Positions 1 to 8,656 are shown, counted from the first letter of the stretch. The stretch is DNA of 64,000 nt from Terriglobia bacterium (GCA_021324365.1 JAJPJE010000060.1:1-64000); one strand, 5' to 3'. Notes: generated by a model from the letters alone, not told the origin. Made by a program: numbers and translations.

Positions 1-148
1 CTCCCTTTCAGATTGTACCTAGTTCCCTGCTTGGCTCAACTCTGGGAAGGGTCAATCCGTCCTATTTTGGTGGGTTGAACGCTGCGAAAAGGTGTCCTGC
101 ATTTCCTGTGATCCCGTTCATTGCCATCAAATCCAGGAGTGAGTCATA
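1..148. other. Intergenic start of window
   Basis: No gene is recognised here. The only clear element is a Shine-Dalgarno sequence AGGAG at 135-139, nine bases before the pgsA ATG. Confidence 0.5.
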
Positions 149-844
149 ATGCGAGTCGGACCAGGTGTTGTCCGCCTCTGCCGGCCTGTGAATCTGCCCA
201 ACTACATCACGCTTACGCGTATCTTTAGCATTCCCATCTTCATGTGGCTGCTGACGACCAGACGCATTCCCAGCGCTCATGGCGAGCAGGAACTTCTGGC
301 CTCAGCGGTGTTCATCGCTGCCTCGATTACGGATGGGATCGACGGTTATCTGGCACGACGCCGTCATCAGATCACCACGATGGGTATACTGCTGGATCCC
401 CTGGCAGACAAGTTGATGATCGCCGCCGCCTACATAACCTTGGTGCAGGTGAATCCGCATATCGTACCGGCATGGATGGCGGTCATCATTATCGGGCGCG
501 AATTCCTGGTCAGTGGCTTGCGATCGATTGCTGCCTCCCAGGGTTTCACGATCGAGGCAAGCGACCTCGGCAAATCCAAAATGGTGGTCCAGATCGTCTC
601 GGTGGTTGCCGCCATCCTGAATCACCGTTGGGACGAATGGCTCTTCTTTAACGGCAGATTTGTTTTTTCGGTGAAACTGGTCGCGCAGATGGCGATCTGG
701 TTCATGGTGGTGTTGTCGCTGGCATCTGCCATCGATTACTTCTGGGCATTCTGGCGAAAGATAGACCGTCAAGTGGTCAAGAGTCAGCGCCGGCGAGCGT
801 TCGTCCTGAGCCGCCGTCGCAAACGCGATGTCGCTCCAACGTAA
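149..844 (+). CDS. pgsA: CDP-diacylglycerol--glycerol-3-phosphate 3-phosphatidyltransferase
   Basis: Integral membrane enzyme that makes phosphatidylglycerol phosphate from CDP-diacylglycerol and glycerol-3-phosphate, the committed step of phosphatidylglycerol synthesis. The CDP-alcohol phosphotransferase signature D-x2-D-G-x2-A-R-x8-G-x3-D-x3-D is complete (DGIDGYLARR followed by GILLDPLAD), and several hydrophobic helices follow. At 231 aa it is slightly longer than usual because of a 13-residue N-terminal extension. The typical family start (NLPNYITLTR) follows a GTG at 188, but the ATG at 149 has the better ribosome site (AGGAG, nine bases upstream), so I keep 149. The C-terminus is Arg/Lys-rich. 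The 3' end overlaps the next gene by 17 bases, suggesting co-transcription. Confidence 0.93.
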   Translation: MRVGPGVVRLCRPVNLPNYITLTRIFSIPIFMWLLTTRRIPSAHGEQELLASAVFIAASITDGIDGYLARRRHQITTMGILLDPLADKLMIAAAYITLVQVNPHIVPAWMAVIIIGREFLVSGLRSIAASQGFTIEASDLGKSKMVVQIVSVVAAILNHRWDEWLFFNGRFVFSVKLVAQMAIWFMVVLSLASAIDYFWAFWRKIDRQVVKSQRRRAFVLSRRRKRDVAPT

Positions 845-1418
845 ACTCGCTCCACAGCTTTCCTCGCAACCGCACGAATACTCGCCGGAAGAACGCCGAA
901 TTCTGCTCGGGGTAGCACACCAGGCCATCGCTGCCGCACTAACCGGTAAGTCATTGGACACTGCACCTCCCACGGAACACCTGGCCGAACACCGAGGTGC
1001 GTTCACTACTCTCACCCTCGCTGGTGAACTGCGCGGGTGCGTCGGGTACGTTTTCCCGAATTACTCGCTATATCGAACCGTGGCGGAGACTGCCGTAGCC
1101 GCAGCGATGCACGACACCCGCTTCGTTCCCGTAACCCCGGATGAACTGCCAAGCATTGAGTACGAGATCAGCGTCCTTTCGCCGCTCCAATCTATTGATC
1201 CGGAAGATGTCGAGATCGGAAAACATGGACTTGTGGTTACCTTCGGGGGGCGTCGCGGCCTGCTGCTCCCTCAAGTTCCGGTAGAACACGGCTGGGACCG
1301 CGACACCTTCCTTGCACAAACGTGTCTGAAAGCAGGCCTGCCGCCTGACGCATGGCAGCGTGGCGCTACGCTACAGGGTTTCACTGCAGAGATTTTTAGA
1401 AGTCAGAAAGGACAGTAG
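828..1418 (+). CDS. AMMECR1 domain protein (AmmeMemoRadiSam protein A type)
   Basis: A 196-residue protein consisting almost entirely of an AMMECR1 domain. The hallmark LRGCVG motif lies near residue 68, followed by the conserved region with YEISVLSPL and GLLLPQVPVE. In many bacteria this domain occurs in the AmmeMemoRadiSam system together with a MEMO1-like protein and a radical SAM enzyme; neither partner is in this window. The biochemical role of the domain is not established to my knowledge. The gene starts inside pgsA and overlaps it by 17 bases, so it is probably translated from the same message. Family assignment is secure; function is not. Confidence 0.88.
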   Translation: MSLQRKLAPQLSSQPHEYSPEERRILLGVAHQAIAAALTGKSLDTAPPTEHLAEHRGAFTTLTLAGELRGCVGYVFPNYSLYRTVAETAVAAAMHDTRFVPVTPDELPSIEYEISVLSPLQSIDPEDVEIGKHGLVVTFGGRRGLLLPQVPVEHGWDRDTFLAQTCLKAGLPPDAWQRGATLQGFTAEIFRSQKGQ

Positions 1419-1477
1419 CCACGGATCTACGGATTCTGTCGCTGGTATTTCCTGAAACATCCGGTGAAATCCGTGGC
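1418..1477. other. Inverted repeat between convergent genes
   Basis: Nine-base arms GCCACGGAT (1418-1426) and ATCCGTGGC (1469-1477) are perfectly complementary across a 42-base loop and are followed by a T-rich stretch on the + strand. It sits between two convergent genes and may act as a terminator or be a dispersed palindrome. The long loop makes it a weak intrinsic terminator. Confidence 0.4.
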
Positions 1478-1483
1478 CTGTTG

Positions 1484-2383
1484 TTATTGTGCTTTTTCGC
1501 GCTCTACGTAGTCGCCCAGATCGATAGTCTCCAGAGCGTTACTCACCAGCAGGGTTGAACTGGTAGGTGTCACCCCGACAACGACCAACTCGCCGACAAC
1601 GCGCGACGGAAGTTGCGCCTGGCGCTTGCCATTCGGAATCAACACATTCTTCTGCGTGTCGTCCATGATGTCGTGATAGTCATAGGAAATTGCGTCAACC
1701 GGATCGATCTTCTTGGGATCGTAGCTGCGCAGCGCTCGGAAGCGGTCGCCTACTTTCACCCCCTGGCCCGATCCAGCATTGATGTATACGGCGTTGCGAT
1801 AACCAACCTGGCTATCGAATTCCTTCGCCAGAATGATGCGCGCGGTAAGGTCGCTGGTCCCGGGCGCCGGAAAGCGCTCCGGCGAAGGCAGTGGCATCAT
1901 CACCAACTGACGTTCCGGGATCGGCACCACGATGTCACCTAGCGTCATTGCCTGGCAGCTTAACTCGATCTGCGCAATCGCGATGTCTCCGCGAATCGCT
2001 ACGACCTTAACATGCCCAATATCCGCATACGGCTGGCCCATCGACTTTAAAGCGCGGGTCTGGCCGGGAAACAATTCGTAGCGATTCGGATCCGTAAGTT
2101 CGCGGATCACGGCGTAGCTCTTGCCTTCTTCGAAACCGCCACCGGAGAGAAACACCGTCTCCTTTTGCGCGTACAGCGCCTCACTGGGCGTCTCAAAACC
2201 CGACACCACGATGTTGTTTTTTGGAACTGCTTCGCGGCTCACAAAGCCTGCGCAGTAGACGTCAGAATAGGTTGCAGGCTCGGGCTCAATCGTGTGCTTC
2301 GAGGTCTCGACCGTCGGCGCCGATTGCTGGGCGGAAACCGCTAAGGCGCTGAAAAGTATGGCCACCAAAGAAATCTTCTTCAT
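1484..2383 (-). CDS. Exported protein of unknown function with two similar halves
   Basis: A 299-residue protein with a clear Sec signal peptide (MKKISLVAILFSALAVSAQQ). I do not recognise a named family. The mature part seems to hold two related segments, residues about 70-160 and 180-295. Each ends in a beta-rich stretch with a pattern like G-x-V-x-V-V-x(n)-GD-x-V (MTLGDIVVPIPER in the first, IDLGDYVEREKAQ in the second). This resembles the C-terminal domain seen in FlgT-like and LysM-associated envelope proteins, but that is only a resemblance. Start ATG at 2383 has GGAG seven bases upstream. It is divergent from aroDE and is probably periplasmic or outer-membrane associated. Confidence 0.75.
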   Translation of the reverse strand: MKKISLVAILFSALAVSAQQSAPTVETSKHTIEPEPATYSDVYCAGFVSREAVPKNNIVVSGFETPSEALYAQKETVFLSGGGFEEGKSYAVIRELTDPNRYELFPGQTRALKSMGQPYADIGHVKVVAIRGDIAIAQIELSCQAMTLGDIVVPIPERQLVMMPLPSPERFPAPGTSDLTARIILAKEFDSQVGYRNAVYINAGSGQGVKVGDRFRALRSYDPKKIDPVDAISYDYHDIMDDTQKNVLIPNGKRQAQLPSRVVGELVVVGVTPTSSTLLVSNALETIDLGDYVEREKAQ

Positions 2384-2532
2384 TGACAGGCTCCAAGTAC
2401 CCGGCTTCGGCCGGATTTGGCAGCTTTAAACTTTCATCTGCTGCCATGTTAGTAACCCACGCAAATCTGCGGGAAACCGGAACGAACGCAAGGATACCGT
2501 CATTTGCCACCACTTGTAGTTACCCAAACGGT

Positions 2533-2556
2533 ACTGAACTGTCACCAAAGTTCAGT
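2533..2556. promoter_or_regulatory. Inverted repeat upstream of aroDE
   Basis: ACTGAAC (2533-2539) and GTTCAGT (2550-2556) form perfect 7-base arms in the divergent spacer between the exported protein gene and aroDE. The position, 67 bases before the chosen aroDE start, would suit an operator or a 5'UTR hairpin. No regulator is identified. Confidence 0.3.
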
Positions 2557-2622
2557 TACTTTGCTGTACCTGATTGCATATGTCGCGGTGCATCTGTAAT
2601 ATTGCGCCTTTTACGGCCTGCA

Positions 2623-4275
2623 ATGACTTCGGACAGTTCAACTTACGGGCTGCGACCTATCCCGCAGCGGCTTCCACGGGTGTGCGTTGCTATCTTCGGT
2701 TCCAATCCTCAGGAGATGGTGGAGAAAGCGGAATCGATAGCCCACGATAACCCGTTTATTGAGTTCAGGTTAGACTATCTGTCCAATCCTCTTCAGGGAC
2801 TACCAAAACTAAAGGCCTTTCTTTCACAACACACCTATGTGCAAGCCGTTGCAACCTGTCGTCGCGTAGCAAGCGGAGGTAAGTTCAAGGGATCTCTGGC
2901 TTCGCAGCTCGAGGTCTTACTCAAAGCCGCCGAAGCTGGTTCGCAGTATCTCGATCTGGACCTACAGAGCGCTCAGTCGTTAAAACAAGCTGACATTGAG
3001 AGGCTTCGGCGCAGAGCTGGCCTGGTGCTTTCGTATCACGATTTCAAGTCCACTCGGAAGATCAACGAGATCTTCGAGCAGATGAAAGTTTACCCAGCCG
3101 ACATCTACAAGGTGGTCACCACAGCCACCAGCCTCTCGGACAATGTGGCAATGATGCATTTTCTCGAGGAGCAGAGCTCACGCCATTCCCTGGTCGGCGT
3201 CTGCATGGGAGAACAGGGCATCATCAGCCGTGTCATTGGCGTCCGTGCCGGTAGCATTTTCACTTTTGCTGCCGCCAGTCCGGGCGAAGAAACCGCGCCG
3301 GGACAGATTGCCGCTAAAACACTGCGCGACGTCTATCGCATCGACCAGGTGGATGCGGCGACAAAGATATATGGGGTGGCCGGAGATCCCATTCAGCATT
3401 CGCTCTCTCCGGCCATGATGAATGCGGCGTTCCGGCGCGAAAACCTCGATTCGGTTTACTTGGCGCTACATGCAAAGAAGATTGATGACCTCGTGAACGT
3501 GATTCGCGGTATTCCCTTACACGGCGTAAGCATCACGATGCCTTACAAGGAAGCCATCCTCGAGCACCTCGACAATTGTGAGCCCCTCTGCCAGAAGATT
3601 GGCGCCTGCAACACCGTCATTCGCGGACAGGATGGAAAGCTCTACGGCTTTAACACCGATGTAGCCGGCGTAGTTCGGCCCATCGAGCAACGCATCCATC
3701 CTAAGGGCGCGAAGATTCTGGTCCTGGGTGCAGGGGGCGCCGCTCGCGCGGCAGTGTTTGGGCTTAAGGAACGGGGTGCTGAAGTTTCCATTCTGAATCG
3801 CACACCCGCAACCGCGCAGAAACTCGCCCGACAAGCGCAGGCGAAGACCATCCGGCGCGACGATCTGAAAAAGCTCAGCTTCGATGTGATCATCAATGCC
3901 ACGCCAGTTGGTATGGGTGGCAATGGATCTTTGCTGAATGATAAAGAACTGAACACGCGCCTCGTGATGGACATGGTCTACAACCCAGTCGAAACGCGGC
4001 TGCTGCGCATGGCCCGCGAAAAGGGCATTGCAGTCATTAGCGGTGTGGAAATGTTCGTTCAGCAGGGTGCTCGTCAATTCGAAATCTGGACAGGAAAACC
4101 CGCACCGATTGCCGAGATGCAGTTTGTAGTCGTTTCAGAGCTGAAAGCACGAATCTCGGCGGAGCCCAGGCGGGAATACCCGATGGAGGCAGGCGAAAAG
4201 AAACCAGCTCCGGAGAAGAACGCCGTTGCTTCGAAGAAAGCCGTTCCGGCCAGGAAAAAGGCGGCCAAGAGGTAG
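2623..4275 (+). CDS. aroDE: Bifunctional 3-dehydroquinate dehydratase (type I) / shikimate dehydrogenase
   Basis: Catalyses steps three and four of the shikimate pathway. Residues about 20-240 are a type I dehydroquinase: EFRLDYL, SYHDF, and the Schiff-base lysine in YKVVTTAT. Residues about 245-520 are a shikimate dehydrogenase: HSLSPAMMN substrate loop, MPYKE with the catalytic Lys, FNTDVAG, and the nucleotide motif GAGGAARAAVFGL. The open frame extends upstream to 2383, but those 80 codons show no family similarity and cover the promoter region. The ATG at 2623 gives a normal start just before the first strand. The last ~35 residues form an unusual Lys/Ala/Pro-rich tail, probably disordered. 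The fused order DHQ-SDH is like that of plant and some bacterial AroDE proteins. Confidence 0.93.
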   Translation: MTSDSSTYGLRPIPQRLPRVCVAIFGSNPQEMVEKAESIAHDNPFIEFRLDYLSNPLQGLPKLKAFLSQHTYVQAVATCRRVASGGKFKGSLASQLEVLLKAAEAGSQYLDLDLQSAQSLKQADIERLRRRAGLVLSYHDFKSTRKINEIFEQMKVYPADIYKVVTTATSLSDNVAMMHFLEEQSSRHSLVGVCMGEQGIISRVIGVRAGSIFTFAAASPGEETAPGQIAAKTLRDVYRIDQVDAATKIYGVAGDPIQHSLSPAMMNAAFRRENLDSVYLALHAKKIDDLVNVIRGIPLHGVSITMPYKEAILEHLDNCEPLCQKIGACNTVIRGQDGKLYGFNTDVAGVVRPIEQRIHPKGAKILVLGAGGAARAAVFGLKERGAEVSILNRTPATAQKLARQAQAKTIRRDDLKKLSFDVIINATPVGMGGNGSLLNDKELNTRLVMDMVYNPVETRLLRMAREKGIAVISGVEMFVQQGARQFEIWTGKPAPIAEMQFVVVSELKARISAEPRREYPMEAGEKKPAPEKNAVASKKAVPARKKAAKR

Positions 4276-4384
4276 GGAGTTGCTTGCGGATGTCACCATC
4301 AGCTATCGGCTATTGCACCTCAGCGGCGATAACTACTGGTTTGTTCCTTGCGATAAATAGCTGCCCGCCGGGGCCAGCGAAAAG

Positions 4385-5521
4385 CTACACGGCCTTTTGG
4401 CGTTGTTCCAGGCTAAGGTCCGAGTGAACCACAACCTGATTCCGGCCGCGTGATTTCGCAGCATAAAGCGCAGCATCCGCGGCCTGAATCAATTCGCGCT
4501 TGAAGCGAGCGTCGGTGGAGTAAATCGCAGTTCCCAGACTGATTGTCAAATGCTCCACCGTACCGGGACCTCCAACGAAAAATTTCGCTTGCTCTACACT
4601 GTGCCGTAAGCGTTCCGCAACGTGCAACGCACCGGAGCTGTTGGTTTCTGGAAGGATGATGACAAATTCCTCTCCGCCATAGCGCGCAACCGTATCCACT
4701 TCGCGCATGTCTTTGGTAAGCAGGGCGGCGACATCGCGCAGGATCTGATCGCCCACGTGATGGCCGTAGTTATCGTTAAAAGGCTTGAAAAAGTCGATGT
4801 CGATCATGATGAGCGCCAGGCTCGTCTTCTTGCGTTCGCATCGCTTGATTTCCAGTTCGAGCTGCTGCTCGAAATAGCCACGCGTTTTCAGTCCGGTCAG
4901 GTAATCGGTGAAAGCGAATGTCAGCAAGCCCTCATTTGCCTGTTCTCGAGTGAGGAGCGATTCGGCAACGAGCGCAAGGCTCCAGAGAAGCTGTGCATCT
5001 TCAGCCCTGAATCCCTCGCGCGAACCGGAAAACAGCTGCATGGAGCCCATCGTGCGATTGCTTACCAGCAATGGTACGACCAAGGCTGACGCCGCCTCCA
5101 TTGCGTTCAGCAACGCGTCGGCTTGAACATTCGCGCCGCGCGCAATCAGCATGGGACGCCCAAATTTGCTGACCCAGAAGTGAAAGATATTGCCGTGCTG
5201 CAAAACGCCATCCACCAGCACTTCGCCACGACTCACTCGCAAGCTGACCTGCTCGGCGGAGTCTTCCCAAAAATACAGGGCAGCCTTGTCGTACGGAGCG
5301 ATTTCCATCGCGAAGTCGCACAACATGTTTAAAGCCGTTTCCAGCTGCATCGGGAGCCCGCTGAGCATACTCAGGCGCAGAATGGTATTGATTTCTCGCC
5401 AGCGGCGTTGAATGGTCGTCTCGCCCATTTCCGAAAAGACCTGCACCACAAAGTGGTCCGGAGGGCAAGACTCCTGAAGCTCGGGCTGAATAGACATCGA
5501 AGGACTTTTGATCGTACTCAC
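4385..5521 (-). CDS. Diguanylate cyclase with GAF sensor domain
   Basis: Soluble 378-residue signalling enzyme predicted to make cyclic di-GMP from two GTP. Residues about 50-195 are a GAF-like sensor domain, and residues about 205-365 are a GGDEF domain. The active site reads GGEEF at 282-286, the metal/GTP region MIDIDFFKPFND is intact, and the inhibitory I-site RxxD (273-276) lies exactly five residues before GGEEF, so product inhibition is expected. There is no transmembrane segment. The start ATG at 5521 lies about 47 bases downstream of the transcription start predicted from a sigma-54-type promoter at 5580-5594 on the same strand. This links c-di-GMP production to the sigma-54 activators in the window (inference). 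Confidence 0.92.
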   Translation of the reverse strand: MSTIKSPSMSIQPELQESCPPDHFVVQVFSEMGETTIQRRWREINTILRLSMLSGLPMQLETALNMLCDFAMEIAPYDKAALYFWEDSAEQVSLRVSRGEVLVDGVLQHGNIFHFWVSKFGRPMLIARGANVQADALLNAMEAASALVVPLLVSNRTMGSMQLFSGSREGFRAEDAQLLWSLALVAESLLTREQANEGLLTFAFTDYLTGLKTRGYFEQQLELEIKRCERKKTSLALIMIDIDFFKPFNDNYGHHVGDQILRDVAALLTKDMREVDTVARYGGEEFVIILPETNSSGALHVAERLRHSVEQAKFFVGGPGTVEHLTISLGTAIYSTDARFKRELIQAADAALYAAKSRGRNQVVVHSDLSLEQRQKAV

Positions 5522-5579
5522 TCATCCAGTGCCGGGAACGGCTCTATACCAATAGGCGTTCAACTCCGCCACTCTCAAA

Positions 5580-5594
5580 GCAAGCTATCTGCCA
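5580..5594 (-). promoter_or_regulatory. Sigma-54 (-24/-12) promoter of the diguanylate cyclase
   Basis: Read on the - strand the 15-mer is TGGCAGATAGCTTGC followed by T. It has TGGC at -24, TTGC at -12 and the exact 10-base GG-to-GC spacing; only positions six and seven (GA for CG) deviate from TGGCACG-N4-TTGC. The expected start site is near 5568, about 47 bases before the GGDEF gene ATG. Confidence 0.6.
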
Positions 5595-5968
5595 TCCACG
5601 ACGGAAAGAGCGCGAATATCGCCGCCCGCGCGAATTCTCAACGGCTACTTGCGTACGACTCTCCTTTATATCTTTCCTTTCGTTCATTTGATGCAGGAAT
5701 AGCACACCCATAACTGGGCACCGCATGTCGTAGAGTGAGCAAAGCGGTTCTCAGCGGGAGAGATTGGTAACATGAGATCTATCGGCGTTTTTTCCAGATG
5801 AAATGACTCACTGAGTTATTGAGCGATTGGTAACTCCTAGAGACCGATCAGTCCAAGGCAACCGCAACTACTTCTCTTTGCATCAGCAGTGGTGCAGTCG
5901 TTTGGGGCGATTCCGATTTCACAAGAAACTCAGCATTCAGAGCCCACCTGCATCAATCCTGTTGCGGT

Positions 5969-5983
5969 TGGCTTGTAGCATGC
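5969..5983 (+). promoter_or_regulatory. Possible weak sigma-54 promoter before gvpL-like gene
   Basis: TGGCTTGTAGCATGC keeps the invariant GG and GC at correct spacing but deviates at three other consensus positions. It lies about 135 bases before the GvpL-like start. It could easily be chance. Confidence 0.22.
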
Positions 5984-6119
5984 GCTAGGATGACCCTTGG
6001 GCAGTAAGCCCAGCTAGCTTCAATCAGTACCTAGCCGTTTCTTTCCGTAATCGAGACAGGCCCTTGCTTCCACTCGCTGAGGCTGACTGATCAGCCCGGT
6101 CATACCCGGAGAGTTCCAC

Positions 6120-6854
6120 ATGGCGTGGTACGCGTACTGTATTGCTGAGCAGAAAGCATTTTTGAGCGGCACTCGCGCTCGTCGACCCTTTTCCATCCCC
6201 AGCATCACCGGCATCGACGGATCCCAGGTTTTTGGGTATCCAAGCGGTGATTTCGCGGTAATCGTCAGTAACTACACTGAGGGCACGCTCGATCAGAAGG
6301 CGGCTCTCGATCATGCTCGCGTAATCAGCGAGTGTTTCCGCACCAGCACTGTTCTTCCGTTCCGATTTGGGACGGTTTTCCAGACTGAAGACGCAATCCG
6401 CCGGGCCGTGCGTACCAACCGTAAAGCGCTGATGGACAGCGTGAACCATCTGCGCGGCAAAGCCGAGATGCATCTGAAGCTGGTGATCCGCGATGGTGCA
6501 GTACGCGAAAACATTCAGGCGGCCTTGGCCAGCAGTATTGGCGGCGCCTATTTGACCGAGATCCGGGAACGGGCTGCACTTCAGCGAGACCGGCAGACAA
6601 AAGCGAAGTCGCTCTCAGTCCAGGTGCATCGTCTATTCAATCCGCTCGATGAAGAAGTAAGCTGCAAGAAAGTCGATTCTGGCGGGTTGCTGATCGATAT
6701 CGCTCACCTGATCGACAATGCATCCGTGGAAAAGTATCAGAACCGCTACGTCGCCGCTTCGCGCCAGTTGAAGGATTGCCAAATCGCGCTGAGTGGCCCC
6801 TGGCCGCCTTATCACTTCCTGCCCGGTAAACTGAAAGGCGTCGGCAATAGCTAA
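6120..6854 (+). CDS. GvpL/GvpF family gas vesicle protein (lone copy)
   Basis: A 244-residue protein of the GvpL/GvpF family. It begins with the typical WYAYCI strand, and residues 77-87 (TVLPFRFGTVF) are the family signature. Residues about 90-170 match the helical region that follows, and the C-terminus returns to a hydrophobic strand region (GGLLIDIAHLID). In gas-vesicle producers GvpF/L are accessory proteins that bind the shell protein GvpA during assembly. Here no gvpA, gvpN, gvpJ or other vesicle gene is within the window, so vesicle formation cannot be inferred and the role is unknown. A strong terminator follows 25 bases after the stop, so it is probably monocistronic. The next genes are a histidine kinase and a sigma-54 activator on the same strand. 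Confidence 0.85.
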   Translation: MAWYAYCIAEQKAFLSGTRARRPFSIPSITGIDGSQVFGYPSGDFAVIVSNYTEGTLDQKAALDHARVISECFRTSTVLPFRFGTVFQTEDAIRRAVRTNRKALMDSVNHLRGKAEMHLKLVIRDGAVRENIQAALASSIGGAYLTEIRERAALQRDRQTKAKSLSVQVHRLFNPLDEEVSCKKVDSGGLLIDIAHLIDNASVEKYQNRYVAASRQLKDCQIALSGPWPPYHFLPGKLKGVGNS

Positions 6855-6878
6855 AGAAAAAGAAATTGTTGTTCCGCT

Positions 6879-6905
6879 ATCCGGTCCTTCGGGACCGGAT
6901 TTTTT
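6879..6905 (+). terminator. Intrinsic terminator after gvpL-like gene
   Basis: Perfect 9-bp stem ATCCGGTCC / GGACCGGAT closed by a stable TTCG tetraloop and followed by a run of Ts. This is a textbook rho-independent terminator 25 bases after the stop codon. Confidence 0.9.
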
Positions 6906-7057
6906 GTGTTCATTTCAACAGGCACTCTGGAGGTGTCCCACCATCGCTGGCTTCCACCAGAAAAGCAAGCGTATCCATTTACTCATTGCTGGAATCCTGC
7001 ATCCAAACTTTAAGCAGAGTAGCACCCGAACGCGGCAGGTGTGACTCTTCTGTTCCC

Positions 7058-8656
7058 ATGCCGTTACCTAAAGCTAGAATCCTGGTGGTGGATGATGAGA
7101 AAAATGTTCTCACGACAATCCAGGCCATCTTGCAGGAAGACGGATTCGAAGTCGATGCCGCCGACGATGGTGCTCTAGCCATCGAGGCAATCCGTGCGCG
7201 CCATTACGATTTGGTACTCACTGACCTTAAGATGCCCGGTATCGATGGACTTGGCGTCTTGGCTGAGGCGCGCAAGTGCTCTCCCAATACCGTAACGATG
7301 TTGATGACTGGATACGGTTCCCTCCCATCGGCGCTCGAAGCCGTGCAACTGGGTGCCTACGATTATCTGCTCAAGCCGATGGAAGTCCCCGAGTTGAAGC
7401 AGGCTGTGAAGCGTGGTCTGGAACGGGGGAAACTCTCGGAAATCGACACCCTCTATCGGATCAGCCAGGCCTTAAGCGGCACAATCGATCCAGCAGAAAT
7501 CACTGCGGAGATCGCCGATGCAACGCGGCGCGTTTTGCGGCTCGAATATGCGAGTCTGATCGTCGTTGGAGCTGAGGACGCCGAAAATAAACTCACATCA
7601 GTCCTGAGTTCTCCTCCCATCGAGGCGAAACTCAGGTCCGGACAAATCGTCACCCTCAGTGAAGGTGATCACACCTTTTGCGAATGGGCCTCAACGAGAA
7701 ACATTGTTTCAGCGGCGATTGTGCCCGGCCGCTTGAAGGGCGCCCTCATCTGTGCGCTTCTGGCACATAACGCATCGGCTCCGTTTGAGTTCCACGCTTC
7801 GGTCCGGCGCTTCATGCGCGGACTGGCTGAGCAAGCGGCCCTGGCGGTAAACAACACGCGTTTGTTTGAGGAACTGAAACAGAATAACGAGCAATTGCAG
7901 TCGGCTAATCAGCGCTTGCGCGAATTGGACCAGCTGAAGTCCCGCTTTTTGCGCATGGCAACACACGAACTGCGTACGCCGTTGACCCTTATTCTCGGCT
8001 ATAACTCGATGCTCGCAGACAGTTCACACGAGCGCCTCTCAGAGGATGAACGCCTGATGCTCTCCGAGGCGATCCATTCCTCGAGAAGACTAATTCACCT
8101 CGTCAACTCCATGCTCGACATCAACCGGATTGAGGCGGGCAAAATGCAGCTTCGTCTCAGTCCCTGCAATCTGGTTAAGACCCTAGAGCGCGTGGTCGCC
8201 CTGTTTCAGACCGAAGCTCAAAAGAAGGGGATCCATCTGGGACTTCAGCTTCCGTCCCGATTGATCAGTGCGGTTGTGGATGGCGAGCGCATTGAGCAGG
8301 TCATTATTAACCTGATTGCTAATGCGCTGAAGTTTACTGACAGCGGAGGATCGGTGGTTGTGAGCCTCGATTCCTTGCGCGGCGAAGCAGGATTCGAGGT
8401 TGCCGTTCGCGACACCGGAATCGGTATTCCAGAAGGGCAGCAGTCTCAAATTTTCGAGGAATTCGCCAGGCTGGAGGGGCCCGGTTCGCAAAAACACGAG
8501 GGCTCAGGCTTGGGATTAGCGATTGCCAAGCGCATCGTCGAAGCACACGCCGGTAATATTTCAGTAACCAGCAATGTTGGTCATGGGAGCACCTTCCGCT
8601 TCCGAATTCCTACAACTTTGGCCGGAGCCGAAACGGGAGAGGCGGTTCCGGCATGA
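7058..8656 (+). CDS. Hybrid two-component protein: receiver-GAF-histidine kinase
   Basis: Soluble 532-residue signalling protein. Residues about 5-125 are a receiver domain (VVDDE acidic pocket, phosphoacceptor D56 in TDLKMPG, Lys in LLKP). Residues about 140-270 form a GAF-like sensor. A coiled-coil linker (FEELKQNNEQLQSANQRL) leads to HisKA with the H-box MATHELRTPL (H303). The ATPase domain has NLIANALKF, DTGIGIPEG and SGLGLAIAKR. No membrane helix is visible, so the signal is cytoplasmic or arrives by phosphotransfer to the N-terminal receiver. The frame is open upstream to 6866, but the ATG at 7058 starts the receiver directly and lies beyond the terminator. The sigma-54 activator gene 200 bases downstream is the likely partner. 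Confidence 0.92.
   Translation: MPLPKARILVVDDEKNVLTTIQAILQEDGFEVDAADDGALAIEAIRARHYDLVLTDLKMPGIDGLGVLAEARKCSPNTVTMLMTGYGSLPSALEAVQLGAYDYLLKPMEVPELKQAVKRGLERGKLSEIDTLYRISQALSGTIDPAEITAEIADATRRVLRLEYASLIVVGAEDAENKLTSVLSSPPIEAKLRSGQIVTLSEGDHTFCEWASTRNIVSAAIVPGRLKGALICALLAHNASAPFEFHASVRRFMRGLAEQAALAVNNTRLFEELKQNNEQLQSANQRLRELDQLKSRFLRMATHELRTPLTLILGYNSMLADSSHERLSEDERLMLSEAIHSSRRLIHLVNSMLDINRIEAGKMQLRLSPCNLVKTLERVVALFQTEAQKKGIHLGLQLPSRLISAVVDGERIEQVIINLIANALKFTDSGGSVVVSLDSLRGEAGFEVAVRDTGIGIPEGQQSQIFEEFARLEGPGSQKHEGSGLGLAIAKRIVEAHAGNISVTSNVGHGSTFRFRIPTTLAGAETGEAVPA

Larger units (their letters stand above)
5522..6119. other. Long intergenic region with promoters
   Basis: No convincing coding region. 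It separates the divergent diguanylate cyclase and GvpL-like genes. It holds a good sigma-54-type site on the - strand (5580-5594) and a weaker one on the + strand (5969-5983). Confidence 0.5.
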
